The notes: generated from the letters alone by a model not told the origin. DNA of 64,000 bases from Okeanomitos corallinicola TIOX110 (GCF_038050375.1 NZ_CP150886.1:2893318-2957317), one strand, 5' to 3'; positions 55,601-63,926 are shown, counted from the stretch's first letter. A program made the numbers and translations.

Positions 55601-58292
55601 CAGGGTCAGTCGCTTCAACTTGGTAAGTATAAGTTGCTTGATTTTCAGTATTAAAAATTAAATTTGGACTGCTGGTAATCTCCGGTGCGCCGTTAATACC
55701 TTCTCTTGTCAACAACTCTTGCGCTCGTCCTTGATTTCCCACTTCATCTACCACCACCATTGTAAATGGTACTTCACCCACACTGGGCATATTCACATCA
55801 GTAAAGGTAAAATCACCATTTTCATCAGCAGTAACTGTCTGTTGGGTTTCTACCAGAATAACTTCCAAAGCAGGGTCGGTTTGACCAACTAAGTTAACAG
55901 TATATGCACTAGTAATATTGTCCCCTATCACATCCGTATCACTTTCGGGAGCTAAGGTAAAACTTAGAGGTGGAGCAATTCTGTCAAGGGTAAAGTTAAC
56001 GGTAACTACTTCTGAATCTTGAATCGAGGCATTACCCGCTTTCAATTCCAGGGTATAATCCCCAGAAGGCAAAGCACCATTACTTAATACCTCATACTGT
56101 TCTAAAGAGATAGTAAAACTACCATCTGGGTTGAGCGCATCGCTGATATCAACAAAACCATTTCCATTGAGACTACCTTGCAGAGAGGTTGCATTTGTTG
56201 TCTGTCCGCTAATAGTAGGGTCAAGGGTAATGCGATCGCTATCACTTACTCCTGTATCATTAGTCAAAGATGCACTAATGATTGGTTGGTTAATTGTTTC
56301 ATCATCATCATTAATAATTGTAGCGGTAGCTTCTCCATCAACAATTACCGCATTAGTAACATTAGTTAATTTTAGATTGAAAACTTCGTCTGACTCTTCA
56401 TTCTCATCACCAAAAACTTCCACCAAAATAGTTTTTTCAATTTCCCCAGGTAAGAATGTTAAACTTCCTGTTACTGCTTGATAATCTTCACCACTAATTG
56501 CCGTATCATCTTCTGTGGTATAGTCAATTGTGATGGGGTTTAGATGGGGTTCAGATAAACTTACCTTAAACTCAGCGAAATTATTTTCATCATCTAATTC
56601 AGTTAATGACACATCATCAACGGTTACATTAATTATATTAATATCTCTGGAATTACCAAAATTAAAGTTAAAAACTAGATCATTATAATCTTTATCTCCT
56701 AGTCCTAAAACATCTTCCCAACCCATTTGGTTATTAGAATAATGAATGAGATGATTTAATTTATCTGGGTTAGCTTCAGCATAGGAAAAGTAAGCTAAGA
56801 CTTCACCATTAGGATTATTATTAGCATTGGTTTGTAAAAATCTCTCACTGGTATTATTAGAAATCAAATACCATCCAATATATTGATCACCTGTTAAGTT
56901 ATATTCCTGAACTCCGTTATAGTTACCTTCTCCAAATATTACTTGATAATTAGCTTGTTTGAATACTTCTCTGGCATAATTAGAATCATTGGGAGAAATA
57001 CCGTTAATAGTACCATTTATATCATCAACATAATAAAAACCTATTTCGTTTTTATAGGATGCTTCATTAGATACAAATTCTACAGTTAATGGTACTATTT
57101 GATTATTGCTATATCCAGGGTTAAAGCCTTTTTCAAAAACATTGAATACTACATCATTAAAATCTTTATCTCCTCCTCCGGTTAAGTCTTCCCAATTAAA
57201 ACGATAAACTCCTTCACCTAAACTTGTACTAATAACATGATCAAAATTATCTGTATTTGCGGCTGTAATGGATGAGAAAATATTGATAGAGTTGGGGTTG
57301 TTTAAATATTCCGATGTACTAGCATTCTGGATCAAATAAAAACCAACATAATCTCCAGTTTTTAAATCTATCTCTTGCCAATTTCCAGCACTATTTCCTT
57401 TGCTAAAAATAACTTCGCTTTTCCCGGAAGTTAATACTTTTTGGAAATAACCTACATCTTGGGGTGAAACTCCATCTATGTCACCTGTGGGATTATCAAA
57501 TACTATGATTCCTACTTCATTATTATATTTTGCTTCTCGTTGTGTCCATTGAAAAACTAAAGTCGTATCTTCATTTATAACTAAAGTTTCTCCAATATCA
57601 TTAATTATTTCAAGTTCGGATTTCTCAATTTTGATAAATTGATTATTATAGTAAATAACTCCCAGATCATCTTCTGCTTTTAAGCTGTTTAATTCTTCTG
57701 GTGAAAAAGATTGATTAAATACTAACTTGGCAAAAATCCTACCTTCATCTCCTGCACTATCTATTTCATTGATTTGAGCATCAATAAAATGTCCAAATTC
57801 TTCTGTTAATACTTCAGCAATTATTTCAGTTGAGTTATTTTTAACAAACTCATCTGCTAAAAAGATAGTATTCAGAGATTCTGCATAAGCTCCATTAGCA
57901 TTACCTAAGATTTCCGCATCTATAATACTAATTTCTACATTTTTAAAACCTTCATTAATTTGAGTTTGTAACAGAGAAGTGGCTAAAGTTATTTGTTCAC
58001 CTACGCCATAGGGAATACTTAACAAGTCATGAGCATCAGGATTATTGATAAAATTACTAAATTTTTCTCTGATTAAATAATCAGCATCAATGATTTTTTG
58101 TTCTAAAGAAGAATCTGTTAGGGGAGGAATTAATTCATTTCCTAAACTTAATATAGCCGAAGTATTGTGAATGTTAGTAAAAGGGTTTAAAATTTCGCTG
58201 GAAAGCCCATAAGCCTCGCCATTGTAGGGTGTGGTAAAAAGACCTGTCGCAAAAACAGCAAGGTCTTGATTGTTTATTGCAGAATCTAACAT
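46602..58292 (-). CDS. Giant RHS-repeat multidomain protein (3896 residues)
   Basis: From the N-terminus: a metal-protease-like EEFGHFID motif (about 165) as in other cyanobacterial giant proteins; two DUF4114 units (244-390, 401-545); a Calx-beta unit (551-665); Ig-like units; two cadherin-like units (868-1050); the first half of a vWA domain (MIDAS DESGS at 1120-1124); an alternating array of PPC-like repeats (about 1160-1975); the second half of the vWA domain (LVTDEDRD near 2029); cadherin-like units; a DUF6531-type cap (about 2702); YD repeats (2910-3690); the RHS core ending with DPSG near 3788; and a variable tip of about 108 residues. No signal peptide is visible, so the export route is unknown. 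It resembles polymorphic toxins or adhesins. Confidence 0.9.
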   Translation of the reverse strand: MLDSAINNQDLAVFATGLFTTPYNGEAYGLSSEILNPFTNIHNTSAILSLGNELIPPLTDSSLEQKIIDADYLIREKFSNFINNPDAHDLLSIPYGVGEQITLATSLLQTQINEGFKNVEISIIDAEILGNANGAYAESLNTIFLADEFVKNNSTEIIAEVLTEEFGHFIDAQINEIDSAGDEGRIFAKLVFNQSFSPEELNSLKAEDDLGVIYYNNQFIKIEKSELEIINDIGETLVINEDTTLVFQWTQREAKYNNEVGIIVFDNPTGDIDGVSPQDVGYFQKVLTSGKSEVIFSKGNSAGNWQEIDLKTGDYVGFYLIQNASTSEYLNNPNSINIFSSITAANTDNFDHVISTSLGEGVYRFNWEDLTGGGDKDFNDVVFNVFEKGFNPGYSNNQIVPLTVEFVSNEASYKNEIGFYYVDDINGTINGISPNDSNYAREVFKQANYQVIFGEGNYNGVQEYNLTGDQYIGWYLISNNTSERFLQTNANNNPNGEVLAYFSYAEANPDKLNHLIHYSNNQMGWEDVLGLGDKDYNDLVFNFNFGNSRDINIINVTVDDVSLTELDDENNFAEFKVSLSEPHLNPITIDYTTEDDTAISGEDYQAVTGSLTFLPGEIEKTILVEVFGDENEESDEVFNLKLTNVTNAVIVDGEATATIINDDDETINQPIISASLTNDTGVSDSDRITLDPTISGQTTNATSLQGSLNGNGFVDISDALNPDGSFTISLEQYEVLSNGALPSGDYTLELKAGNASIQDSEVVTVNFTLDRIAPPLSFTLAPESDTDVIGDNITSAYTVNLVGQTDPALEVILVETQQTVTADENGDFTFTDVNMPSVGEVPFTMVVVDEVGNQGRAQELLTREGINGAPEITSSPNLIFNTENQATYTYQVEATDPDGDELTYTLLNAPLGADVDGDGFLSFSPLTDLQPSYDFTVEVSDSRGGTDVQTFTVEVPNFIENRPPTFTSTPIIESNIGEEYSYQAIATDPDGDSLTFSLIESPEGLSIEVGTGLLLWNPTGNQLGDNLVTIQASDEGGLTDIQSFTITIEDRPTNGAPIFISEPITDFAVAVPNAATGDVNPELISLSLSDGEMATEAVSITLPGGGVSTGGQADIVFVVDESGSMSGEHEWLTDMVLELDAALQDRGITDNRYSLIGYTNQTRLFNLAAQTQVSVYGPGNQLVGSGSFESVINESELVFDLLADGTYTVVVNPLGTAVPFEYELNGTVIDIPAVALTNFNTPFTGTVAPQAEETFTFDAPAGSQILLDGLGSIASNDIRARLVDPNGDNVFSFARLNQDSSPYLLSEAGTYSLIVSGRNAGGDFSFQLLDFNSAATKIAPDTEIIGTIATGLETKVFQFDANKGQQIYFDSAVSQNIRAAIYAPDNQLLGSSFALRDFSAVVPNDGTYTLILRSDSENAVDYNFRLVTPEIEQTTLTIGEVVTGSLSEAGEKDVYLIEGTAGQRIWFDGLASDSFNIDVRITSPTGQTLINNLDANRDSGMLTLPETGTYSIVVNGDDFTGDYSFRVLDEDNANSLTLDTNFTSTIEPGSGTEIYTLEGTSGQELLFGMIAVDNRFRGSWALYGAASNDFIARNTFLDDFSAVLPADGTYTLVVDGESSNPINYTFNISDITTPTNITSSGFDTIRTGTLTTSDQEDIFTFDATAGTRIVFDGLTSASFNINARLTAPDGTALFSNQRLNNDFGQLTLPESGTYSIAVNTRGDLGDYSFRVLNLDDAKTLPLDSVFNGTLNVGQGIDVYEFTGSKGQRLFFDGISATGSGNWQLYSPENLELAQSRLDRDFTATLAADGIYKILFDGENQTPFDFSVQVATPQTQVSTLAIGDIVSGTLAEPGEQDIYQFNGVVGQQFWFDGLESAASEIEVALVNPFGERIFERVRLNQDSDTPFTLFESGEYSLIVNSGRGNPGSVTGDYSFQVLEITPNLTLPNNITGTFNLPNESQVFQFEGIKGQKFTTNPTEGTFGAATQASNATSFLSTAQGGVEDGYLGIDTALGLPFRDGAATNIILVTDEDRDIVNLELTFESIFNKLDSQDALLNVTINGFFLDGNGSSALGVDSQGIAYIADGVGGFITIPGGAFDANNSFSAIKADYVDLAWDSAGAAWDLNQLREGGDTAVSFTKAFVNVKAEEISNQLAVDILVADPNITVENLTGPLFGVNPGETASFDTKITGDGLARDFELFFVRPDTGFVLGSIPVSINQNYLYLAQAVDPDGDPITYSLLNAPTGASIDSTTGRIDWTPPTTGIYQFEIAVADNRGAETTQSFEVEVVAAGGDNTAPSITSTAPDTVRVGSNLEYQVTATDAESDPLTYFLAEAPEGVTIASNTGLVSWTPTESQTGEQTITVKVVDGRGGSDNQSFTLTVNENQKPVFTSNPLLTGNPNQIYEYDVDASDPEGTAITYSLRNGAPDGMTIDPDTGVIQWTPTAEQQGQFPITVFANDAEGERAVQSFLLNVGNPGGGGTGGGTGGTDSETPIVSLGFNSSVIEIGEDLNLQVRAVDDQGITSLELLVDGSPVTLNPGDITNGTVNQAVVNFNQSGLVDIVAIANDADGNVGTQTLSVRVIDPTDTTAPITEIDLTQFQENGTLINIPTDIIGTISDDNLEFYRLEIAPVNLIDLNNPGAADPDYRVLAEGHTNIENGVIGQVDPRFLANDSYHLRVVTQDFSGNISIQGFGVSINGEIKPGRFTQEFVDLSVPLAGLPIEVSRVYDSLQSNQIGDFGYGWNLGVQDARITESVPVTDPNGLSLFTSTPFQVGSTVTLTNPEGRRVTFTFDPVITGNSLIGTVWSPRFVAEPGVFDKLEVENTPLSIRSDGTAGLFLFGLPYNPSEYRLTTKDGTTYNYGQFDGLIDITDRNGNTLTYSDSGIVSSTGESIEFLRDSEGRITEIIDTAGESIKYDYNANGDLVSVTDRTNNTTELVYEQPQLPHYLTEVVDPLGRSGIRNEYNEQGQLIRIIDADGNALDLNFDTAVSSQTVTDPLGNDTTLVFDGRGNVVQEVDAEGGITINTYDDNNNLTSVTDPRGNTTTFTYDDRGNLLTETDALGNINAFTYNDLNQVLTTTDAKGNVTTNRYDSRGNLIEREDAAGNVTNYSYDALGNLETVTDAAGNFTNYSYDSLGRLTEVEDAIGAIVRFTYDDTGNIKTFTTPLGNTTAFDYSAEGQLVKVTDAKGNITQIEYNAAGDRTAVIDALGRRTEFIYNNRGLQTQIRYADGTVSETVYDALDRVVQEIDQNGNATEFEYDGVARLISVVDALGNKTQYGYDASGNQITQTDALGRTTEFEYDALNRLIATELPLGQTETFTYDVIDNLTSFTNFNGEIITYEYDPNNMLSAVRLPDADDEIYTYTPTGEVSTITDARGTTQYEYDSLDQLVRRTNPDGVTIAYTYNLEGNINTLTTPTGTVNYTYDALGLLETVTGRQNNVTTYSYDLVGNLIETEFANGIVETRQYDLLNRPILIENINSEGNIISSYEYNLDNVGNRLVLEENTGRRIEYSYDDLYRLTQATVTDTTNGNETTNYVYDNVGNRLSRTSTNDGTTTYTYDENERLLTQTNDGIVTNYSYDDAGNLITTATNGEIQVTYTWNSKGELSKAVINQDGTEQTIEYQYNTDGIRVASTIDGETTNFLIDTTQPEFAQVIEEYNAGNTDVTYTHGLDLISQQRNGETYFYHTDALGSTQIITDNVGNIANAYIYNPYGSISQQTEIVQNSYKYTGEQFDPELQSYYLRARYYNPSTGRFVSRDPFAGFTERPLSLNKYTYTEGNPINAIDPSGEVAVLIYPSLLTSPANQAAFFTITALQTFGSANLLFIGNVLEGANDGNSRADNFLQVALSKTKTQLDKIEKAVKIIAKGTPKPLGRAIKKGFDLGEDIGIEYISSKIGLS

Positions 58293-58667
58293 GAAGAAGA
58301 CTATCCTTTGTCAAAAATAATGTATGTCTGTGATGGCTAGAATTTTAATTATTATTAAGATGAGAAAACCCTATAAATTTTATGTGGTTATAAGTTTAGG
58401 TATGCCAGTTTCCAACTATAGAATTAAACTAATAAGCAAGTCTTGTTTATTATCAGGTAAACCATTTTCTGTTGACAATAAGTAAAAATACTTGATTTTT
58501 TTGATATAACCTACGTATGTACTTATAAATAAAGATTCTCAGGACTTAACCCATCCCCAAAACAAAACTCAGTTGCGACATCTGCGGTAAAAACTACTAA
58601 GCTGGTATATAGCACGTTCAAACCTTACCGAACACTCTCACTGGCTAACTTACGTTGTAACTGAATT
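58293..58667. promoter_or_regulatory. Divergent promoter gap RHS gene / ffh
   Basis: A 375-base AT-rich gap between divergent genes. It must contain both promoters. I found no terminator, repeat or clear hexamer pair. Confidence 0.4.
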
Positions 58668-60125
58668 ATGTTTGATGCACTATCTGACCGTTTAGAATCT
58701 GCCTGGAAAAAACTGCGGGGACAGGATAAAATCTCTGAATCCAATATTCAAGACGCATTGCGGGAAGTGCGCCGCGCCTTGTTGGAAGCAGATGTTAACC
58801 TCCAGGTAGTTAAAGATTTTATTGCCGAAGTCGAAACCAAAGCCCAGGGAGCAGAGGTAATAGCTGGCGTGCGCCCAGATCAACAGTTTATCAAAATTGT
58901 CCATGATGAACTGGTACAGGTGATGGGGGAGGAAAATGTTCCCTTAGCAGAAGAAGAAGGTAAAACCACCGTTGTATTAATGGCAGGTTTACAGGGTACT
59001 GGTAAAACCACCGCCACCGCCAAATTAGCTCTACACCTACGGAAATTAAATCGCAGTTGTTTATTAGTCGCCACAGACGTATATCGTCCCGCCGCTATTG
59101 ATCAGTTAATCACACTGGGTAAACAAATTGATGTTCCCGTGTTTGAAATGGGAAGCGACGCTAATCCGGTGGAAATTGCCCGTCAAGGGGTAGAAAGAGC
59201 TAGAGCAGAAGGAATTAACACTGTAATTGTTGATACCGCTGGACGCTTACAAATTGACCAAGACATGATGGCAGAATTAGCCAACATCAAGTCAACCATC
59301 GCACCAGACGAAACCCTGTTAGTTGTGGATGCAATGACAGGTCAAGAAGCCGCCAATCTTACCCGTACTTTTCATGACCAAATCGGGATTACTGGGGCAA
59401 TTCTGACGAAAATGGATGGTGATAGCCGTGGTGGTGCAGCTTTATCAGTCAGGCAAATTTCCGGCGCACCCATTAAATTTATTGGTGTCGGTGAAAAAGT
59501 GGAAGCCTTGCAGCCCTTTTATCCCGACCGCATGGCCTCCCGGATTTTGGGCATGGGTGACGTTCTCACCTTGGTAGAAAAAGCTCAGGAAGAAATTGAT
59601 ATCGCTGACGCTGAAAAAATGCAGGAGAAAATGCTGTCAGCGAAGTTTGATTTTACAGACTTCTTAAAACAGCTACGCCTAATGAAAAACATGGGTTCAT
59701 TAGGTGGAATCATGAAGTTAATTCCAGGGATGGGTAAACTTTCCGATGACCAGTTAAAGCAAGGCGAAACCCAGCTAAAACGCTGTGAAGCCATGATTAA
59801 TTCCATGACTAAACAGGAGAGAAAAGATCCAGAATTATTAGCCAGTTCTCCCAGTCGCAGACGACGTATTGCTTCAGGTTCAGGTTACAGAGAACCAGAT
59901 GTGAGTAAATTGGTGGCTGATTTCCAAAAAATGCGAGCGATGATGCAGCAAATGGGACAAGGTAATTTCCCCGGAATGCCAGGAATGTTTGGTGGCGGTG
60001 GTATGGGCAACCCCCTAGCCGCAGGAAATCGCCCCGCACCCGGTTGGCGTGGTTATCCCGGCGGCGCAGCACCAGCCAAGAAAAAAAAGAAAGAAAAGAA
60101 GAAAAAAGGTTTTGGCACGCTTTAG
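58668..60125 (+). CDS. ffh: Signal recognition particle GTPase Ffh
   Basis: Ffh brings signal-bearing ribosomes to the membrane. The N domain and G domain (GLQGTGKTT from residue 107, DTAGR, TKMDGD) are followed by the Met-rich M domain. The C-terminal tail (MPGMFGGGGMGNP and a lysine stretch) is of the cyanobacterial type. The length of 485 residues is normal. It heads the ffh-rpsP-KH-phoH cluster. Confidence 0.97.
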   Translation: MFDALSDRLESAWKKLRGQDKISESNIQDALREVRRALLEADVNLQVVKDFIAEVETKAQGAEVIAGVRPDQQFIKIVHDELVQVMGEENVPLAEEEGKTTVVLMAGLQGTGKTTATAKLALHLRKLNRSCLLVATDVYRPAAIDQLITLGKQIDVPVFEMGSDANPVEIARQGVERARAEGINTVIVDTAGRLQIDQDMMAELANIKSTIAPDETLLVVDAMTGQEAANLTRTFHDQIGITGAILTKMDGDSRGGAALSVRQISGAPIKFIGVGEKVEALQPFYPDRMASRILGMGDVLTLVEKAQEEIDIADAEKMQEKMLSAKFDFTDFLKQLRLMKNMGSLGGIMKLIPGMGKLSDDQLKQGETQLKRCEAMINSMTKQERKDPELLASSPSRRRRIASGSGYREPDVSKLVADFQKMRAMMQQMGQGNFPGMPGMFGGGGMGNPLAAGNRPAPGWRGYPGGAAPAKKKKKEKKKKGFGTL

Positions 60126-60161
60126 GTGACAGGTGACAGGTGACAGGTGACAGGTGACAGT
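60125..60161. repeat. Tandem heptamer repeat (aggtgac)
   Basis: Five copies of aggtgac follow the ffh stop. Further on, to 60303, come gcgaagcgtggcgttcgcg and ctcctgaactcctgac dispersed repeats. Confidence 0.8.
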
Positions 60162-60368
60162 AAGAAGGCAAAAGGCAAGAGTTGAACAATTAATTCCTTC
60201 TCCTGATAGCGAAGCGTGGCGTTCGCGTTAGCGTGCCGGAGGCATCAGCCATACTCCTGAACTCCTGACTTCTGAATTCTGAATTCTAAATTCTCAATTC
60301 TGAACCGTGCTACAATTATCATTTTATTCCGAAAATCATTACCTAAGAACAGGACAAAAGTTTTCAAC

Positions 60369-60629
60369 ATGATCAAACTGCGCTTGAAGCGATTTGGTAA
60401 AAAGCGGGAAGCAAGCTACCGTATCATTGCTATTAATGACCTAGCTCGTCGTGATGGCCGCCCCCTAGAAGAACTAGGATTTTATAACCCCAGAACAGAT
60501 GAAGTACGACTGGATGTCGAAGGTATCGTCAAGCGACTAAAACAGGGCGCTCAACCGACTGATACCGTACGTCGGATTTTAGTAAAAGCTAATGTTTTTG
60601 AACAAGTCAGTGCAACAGCCGCATCATAA
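60369..60629 (+). CDS. rpsP: 30S ribosomal protein S16
   Basis: The 86-residue protein begins [19 protein letters not shown], as in all S16 proteins, and has the [12 protein letters not shown] motif. It is a 30S assembly protein. The KH-domain gene starts 7 bases after its stop. Confidence 0.98.
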   Translation: MIKLRLKRFGKKREASYRIIAINDLARRDGRPLEELGFYNPRTDEVRLDVEGIVKRLKQGAQPTDTVRRILVKANVFEQVSATAAS

Positions 60630-60636
60630 TTCGGAG

Positions 60637-61023
60637 ATGAAATTATCAACAACCAGTCCTAATTATGTTGGCCTGGTTAAGTTCCTAGTACAGCCGTTTT
60701 TGGAATCTCCAGAGTCTTTAAGTGTTGATTGTGAAATGTCCCACTCCCTAAAACGGGCTTGGATTCGTATCGCTTTTGACCCTACAGACAAAGGGAAAGT
60801 GTTTGGTAGGTGGGGACGCAATATTCAGGCGATTCGCACGGTAATTGCTACAGCAGCAGAATTGGCTGGGCAATCAGTATACCTAGACATCTACGGCAGT
60901 AATTCTCAAAGTCGTGATGGTATGTCTTTTGATGAAGAACAGGAAGAAAGAATACCTCCACCCAGATCAAGAGACAGAAGTGGAAGCATACCCAGACCTA
61001 TTGCTAAACCCCGCTTACGTTAG
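60637..61023 (+). CDS. khpA: KH-domain RNA-binding protein (KhpA-like)
   Basis: The protein of about 128 residues carries a single KH domain, with the GxxG loop in GRWGRNIQAIRTV (about residues 56-68). The C-terminal tail is Arg/Pro-rich. The rpsP-khpA order is conserved in bacteria. The frame extends upstream to 60592 inside rpsP, but the ATG at 60637 with its GGAG site is the better start. Confidence 0.9.
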   Translation: MKLSTTSPNYVGLVKFLVQPFLESPESLSVDCEMSHSLKRAWIRIAFDPTDKGKVFGRWGRNIQAIRTVIATAAELAGQSVYLDIYGSNSQSRDGMSFDEEQEERIPPPRSRDRSGSIPRPIAKPRLR

Positions 61024-61129
61024 ATATTAACTGCAAAAAGTAAGCAAAATGGGTGATTATTCCTAACTGAGCAAGATTGAGAAATATGACATTAAAATTG
61101 TCAAATATTTTCTCAATCCCTCTCTAGAT

Positions 61130-61200
61130 ATAGTAGGGAACAGGTAACAGGTAACAGGGAACAGAGTTGAAAGTCTTTTAGTATATAGATTTTGCGGTCA
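61130..61200. repeat. Heptamer repeats and relic of MITE-like element B
   Basis: Copies of ggtaaca/gggaaca are followed by gttgaaagtcttttagtata, similar to the reverse complement of part of 15755-15868. The rest of the 353-base gap before phoH is AT-rich and holds the phoH promoter, which I cannot place. Confidence 0.45.
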
Positions 61201-61376
61201 ATTATGTATCTTATCGAAGTACATACCGCTAGAAATTAAAAGTTAAGAATTTAGTTACAAGTTAGAATAAAAATATTGTAAATCTAGTACATTACAAAAA
61301 TCACAAGTAATTTTGTGGAATTTTTCAGAAAAACACTCTTATCAAAAACTGCTCCTAACTTAATTATGAAAAAACT

Positions 61377-62330
61377 ATGGCAGGTGCTTTAACAATTCAG
61401 CTGCCTAATATTCCTAGCGCGATCGCTCTAGCAGGATATGGGGAAGCAAATCTCAAGTTTTTGTCTCAACAAACTGGAGCTAATTTAGTTCTCAGGGGAC
61501 AAGAAATACTGATTACTGGTACAGAAAAACAAATTGATTTAGCAGCGCGGTTAGTGCGATCGCTGGAAAATCTCTGGAGTAAGGGTAATGATATTTCAAC
61601 TGCTGATATTTTAACAGCCCGCCAAGCTATAGATAGCGATCGCCAAGGGGAACTACTAGACCTTCAACAAGATATCCTCGCTAAAACCCGTCGCAGTCAA
61701 GAAATCCGCGCTAAAACATTTCGACAAAAACAATATATTGAATCTATCCGTAAACGGGATCTCACCTTTGGTATTGGACCTGCGGGAACAGGTAAAACCT
61801 ATCTTGCTGTTGTCGTTGCCGTTCAACAACTTCTATCTAACCAATTTGAAAGATTGATTTTAACCCGGCCAGCAGTAGAAGCAGGGGAAAAATTAGGATT
61901 TTTACCAGGAGACTTACAACAAAAAGTTAACCCCTATCTTCGTCCTCTTTATGATGCCATCAATGAATTTATTGATCCTGAAAAAGTCCCAAACTTAATG
62001 GAACGAGGGATAATTGAAGTTGCTCCTTTAGCATATATGCGAGGGCGGACGTTAAATAACGCATTCATAATTGTTGATGAAGCTCAAAATACAACCCCAG
62101 CACAAATGAAAATGGTGTTAACCCGTTTGGGTTTTGGTTCACGCATGGTAATTACAGGTGACATCACACAAACTGATTTACCAACTCATCAACAATCAGG
62201 ATTAACAATGGCTTTGCAAATTTTAAAACGCGTTGAAGGTATAGCTTTTTGTGAATTTGGCCAAAAAGATGTCGTTCGTCATCCCTTAGTACAACGCATC
62301 GTTGCTGCCTACGAACAACACGAAAAGTAG
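61377..62330 (+). CDS. phoH: PhoH-family ATPase
   Basis: The 317-residue protein has an N-terminal KH-like part and a P-loop GPAGTGKTYLAV (from residue 134), Walker B FIIVDEAQNTT and sensor TGDITQTDLP. PhoH proteins are linked to RNA metabolism and ribosome maturation. The exact reaction is not settled. It ends the ffh-rpsP-KH cluster. Confidence 0.95.
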   Translation: MAGALTIQLPNIPSAIALAGYGEANLKFLSQQTGANLVLRGQEILITGTEKQIDLAARLVRSLENLWSKGNDISTADILTARQAIDSDRQGELLDLQQDILAKTRRSQEIRAKTFRQKQYIESIRKRDLTFGIGPAGTGKTYLAVVVAVQQLLSNQFERLILTRPAVEAGEKLGFLPGDLQQKVNPYLRPLYDAINEFIDPEKVPNLMERGIIEVAPLAYMRGRTLNNAFIIVDEAQNTTPAQMKMVLTRLGFGSRMVITGDITQTDLPTHQQSGLTMALQILKRVEGIAFCEFGQKDVVRHPLVQRIVAAYEQHEK

Positions 62331-62331
62331 T

Positions 62332-62412
62332 AAATTAGTCATTAGTCATTAGTCATTAGTCATTAGTCATTAGTCATTAGTCATTAGTTATTAGTTATTA
62401 GTTATTAGTTAA
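62332..62412. repeat. Long tandem heptamer repeat (attagtc)
   Basis: About eleven copies of attagtc, decaying to attagtt, follow directly after phoH. It is the longest such array in the window. Confidence 0.9.
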
Positions 62413-62503
62413 TACTAAATTTGATAAATGATTTTGATAAAAACTAAAAATTTGCTGTACTAACGATTTTCAAAGTCCAAAATCAAAAATCAAAAATTAC
62501 ATT

Positions 62504-62911
62504 ATGAGTACAACATTGAGAGAATTTTTAGAAGCTTGTGAAAGTTTAGGAACTTTACGTTTAATTGTTACTAGCAGTGCCGCAGTTTTAGAAGCACGAG
62601 GAAAAATAGAAAAACTTTTTTACGCCGAACTCGCTAAAGGTAAATATGCCAATCTGCACACCGACGGGTTTGAATTTCATTTGAATATGGACAAAATTAC
62701 TCAAGTGAAATTTGAAACGGCAGAAGCTAAAAGAGGTAACTTTACAACCTATGCAATTCGGTTTTTAGATGAAAAACAAGAACCTGCATTAAGCCTGTTT
62801 TTACAATGGGGTAAACCAGGAGAATATGAACCAGGACAAGTAGAAAACTGGCAAGCTTTAAAAGAGAAATATGGGGAAATTTGGCAACCTTTACCAATTG
62901 AAACCTTGTAG
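62504..62911 (+). CDS. HemS/ChuX/HutX-like heme-utilisation family protein
   Basis: The 135-residue protein has a pattern close to the heme-carrier fold: GKYANLHTDGFEFHLNMDKI, a VKFETAEAKRGN segment and PALSLFLQWGKPGEY. The family takes part in heme handling, but cyanobacterial members are not studied. No heme transporter gene adjoins it. Confidence 0.65.
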   Translation: MSTTLREFLEACESLGTLRLIVTSSAAVLEARGKIEKLFYAELAKGKYANLHTDGFEFHLNMDKITQVKFETAEAKRGNFTTYAIRFLDEKQEPALSLFLQWGKPGEYEPGQVENWQALKEKYGEIWQPLPIETL

Positions 62912-62954
62912 TTTTATCACCTAGAGAAAGATAACCTAATTCTGTAATTCTTTT

Positions 62955-62978
62955 GTTGTGCGGGCATCTTGCCCGCTA
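62955..62978. repeat. Dispersed palindromic motif
   Basis: The sequence gcgggcatcttgcccgct has inverted arms and matches in reverse complement the motif near 18103. Confidence 0.45.
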
Positions 62979-63024
62979 ATACTATACCTATTTTTCAAAT
63001 ATTAACTAATCAATTTGATTGAGT

Positions 63025-63798
63025 ATGTTTTTAAAAACAATCCTGAGCATTTTCTTAATAATTTTATTTTTATTCCCTACTGGAAAAGCTCAAGCTGGTG
63101 AACTAGCAGAAAGATTAGCAGATTTTACCAAATGGGAAAAACTCACATCAGTCAAAACAGCAGAGGGAGATTTAATTTACCCTAATTGGATGTCTGGAAC
63201 ATGGAAAGTTACCAGTACCTTAGTAGATTTAGCTGCACCCTTAGCACCAGATATAGTAACACCAGGTTTTGTAGGAAATCGTAGTCAAATAAATCAACCT
63301 GTAAGTTTTTTAGTCAGATTTATAAAAGTTAAACAACCAATTTCCGGTTTAAAAAATATTCATAAACAAGAAAATAAATCAGAAATATTAGTAGCAGATA
63401 GAGTATTTAATAGTTTAAATTTATCCAGAGCTTATTTAGGAGATGAAGCAGTAATAGCAGTCAAACCAGATCCCAAATCTCCTAACCGTCAAATTACCTT
63501 TTTTGGGGGTGAACGTCAATTAGTTTCCCTCGTCACAGCGCGGACTACAGAAAATACAGCAGATGGTAAATTTATTACCGCAGAGGTTTTCCAACAATAC
63601 TTTAAAGGCGGTTCTCGTGCTTATTTTAATACTGTAGAATCTACCACAGCCTATTATCAAACTCCTACATTAAACCCAAAAATAGCAGCAGATCAAGTTA
63701 CTGCTGTTTATCTCTCTCCTCAAGATCCTGATTACTTTACCGCAGGTTCTCGGCCAGTAGCACTTTATCGTTATCGCTTAGAATTTTTCCCTCAATAA
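63025..63798 (+). CDS. Secreted protein, DUF6816-like
   Basis: A signal peptide (about 1-24, cut after KAQA) precedes a domain with WMSGTWKVTSTLVDLAAPLA and VTPGFVGN, found in cyanobacteria and plastids. The gene opens TTG AGT ATG; the ATG at 63025 is preferred. No enzymatic motif is visible. The function is unknown. Confidence 0.75.
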   Translation: MFLKTILSIFLIILFLFPTGKAQAGELAERLADFTKWEKLTSVKTAEGDLIYPNWMSGTWKVTSTLVDLAAPLAPDIVTPGFVGNRSQINQPVSFLVRFIKVKQPISGLKNIHKQENKSEILVADRVFNSLNLSRAYLGDEAVIAVKPDPKSPNRQITFFGGERQLVSLVTARTTENTADGKFITAEVFQQYFKGGSRAYFNTVESTTAYYQTPTLNPKIAADQVTAVYLSPQDPDYFTAGSRPVALYRYRLEFFPQ

Positions 63799-63926
63799 AT
63801 AGAATTGATAAATTATTGATAGTACATCTCAAGATAGATTTTATAGATTTAGTATTGACAACTTTGTAGTATAATTGTAATATAAACATTCTCAGCTAAA
63901 AATTGTGTTTTAAAATAGTGTGCATC

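Noticed and set aside
62332-62412. CRISPR array
   Set aside because: The units are seven-base tandem repeats with no spacers, and there are no cas genes.
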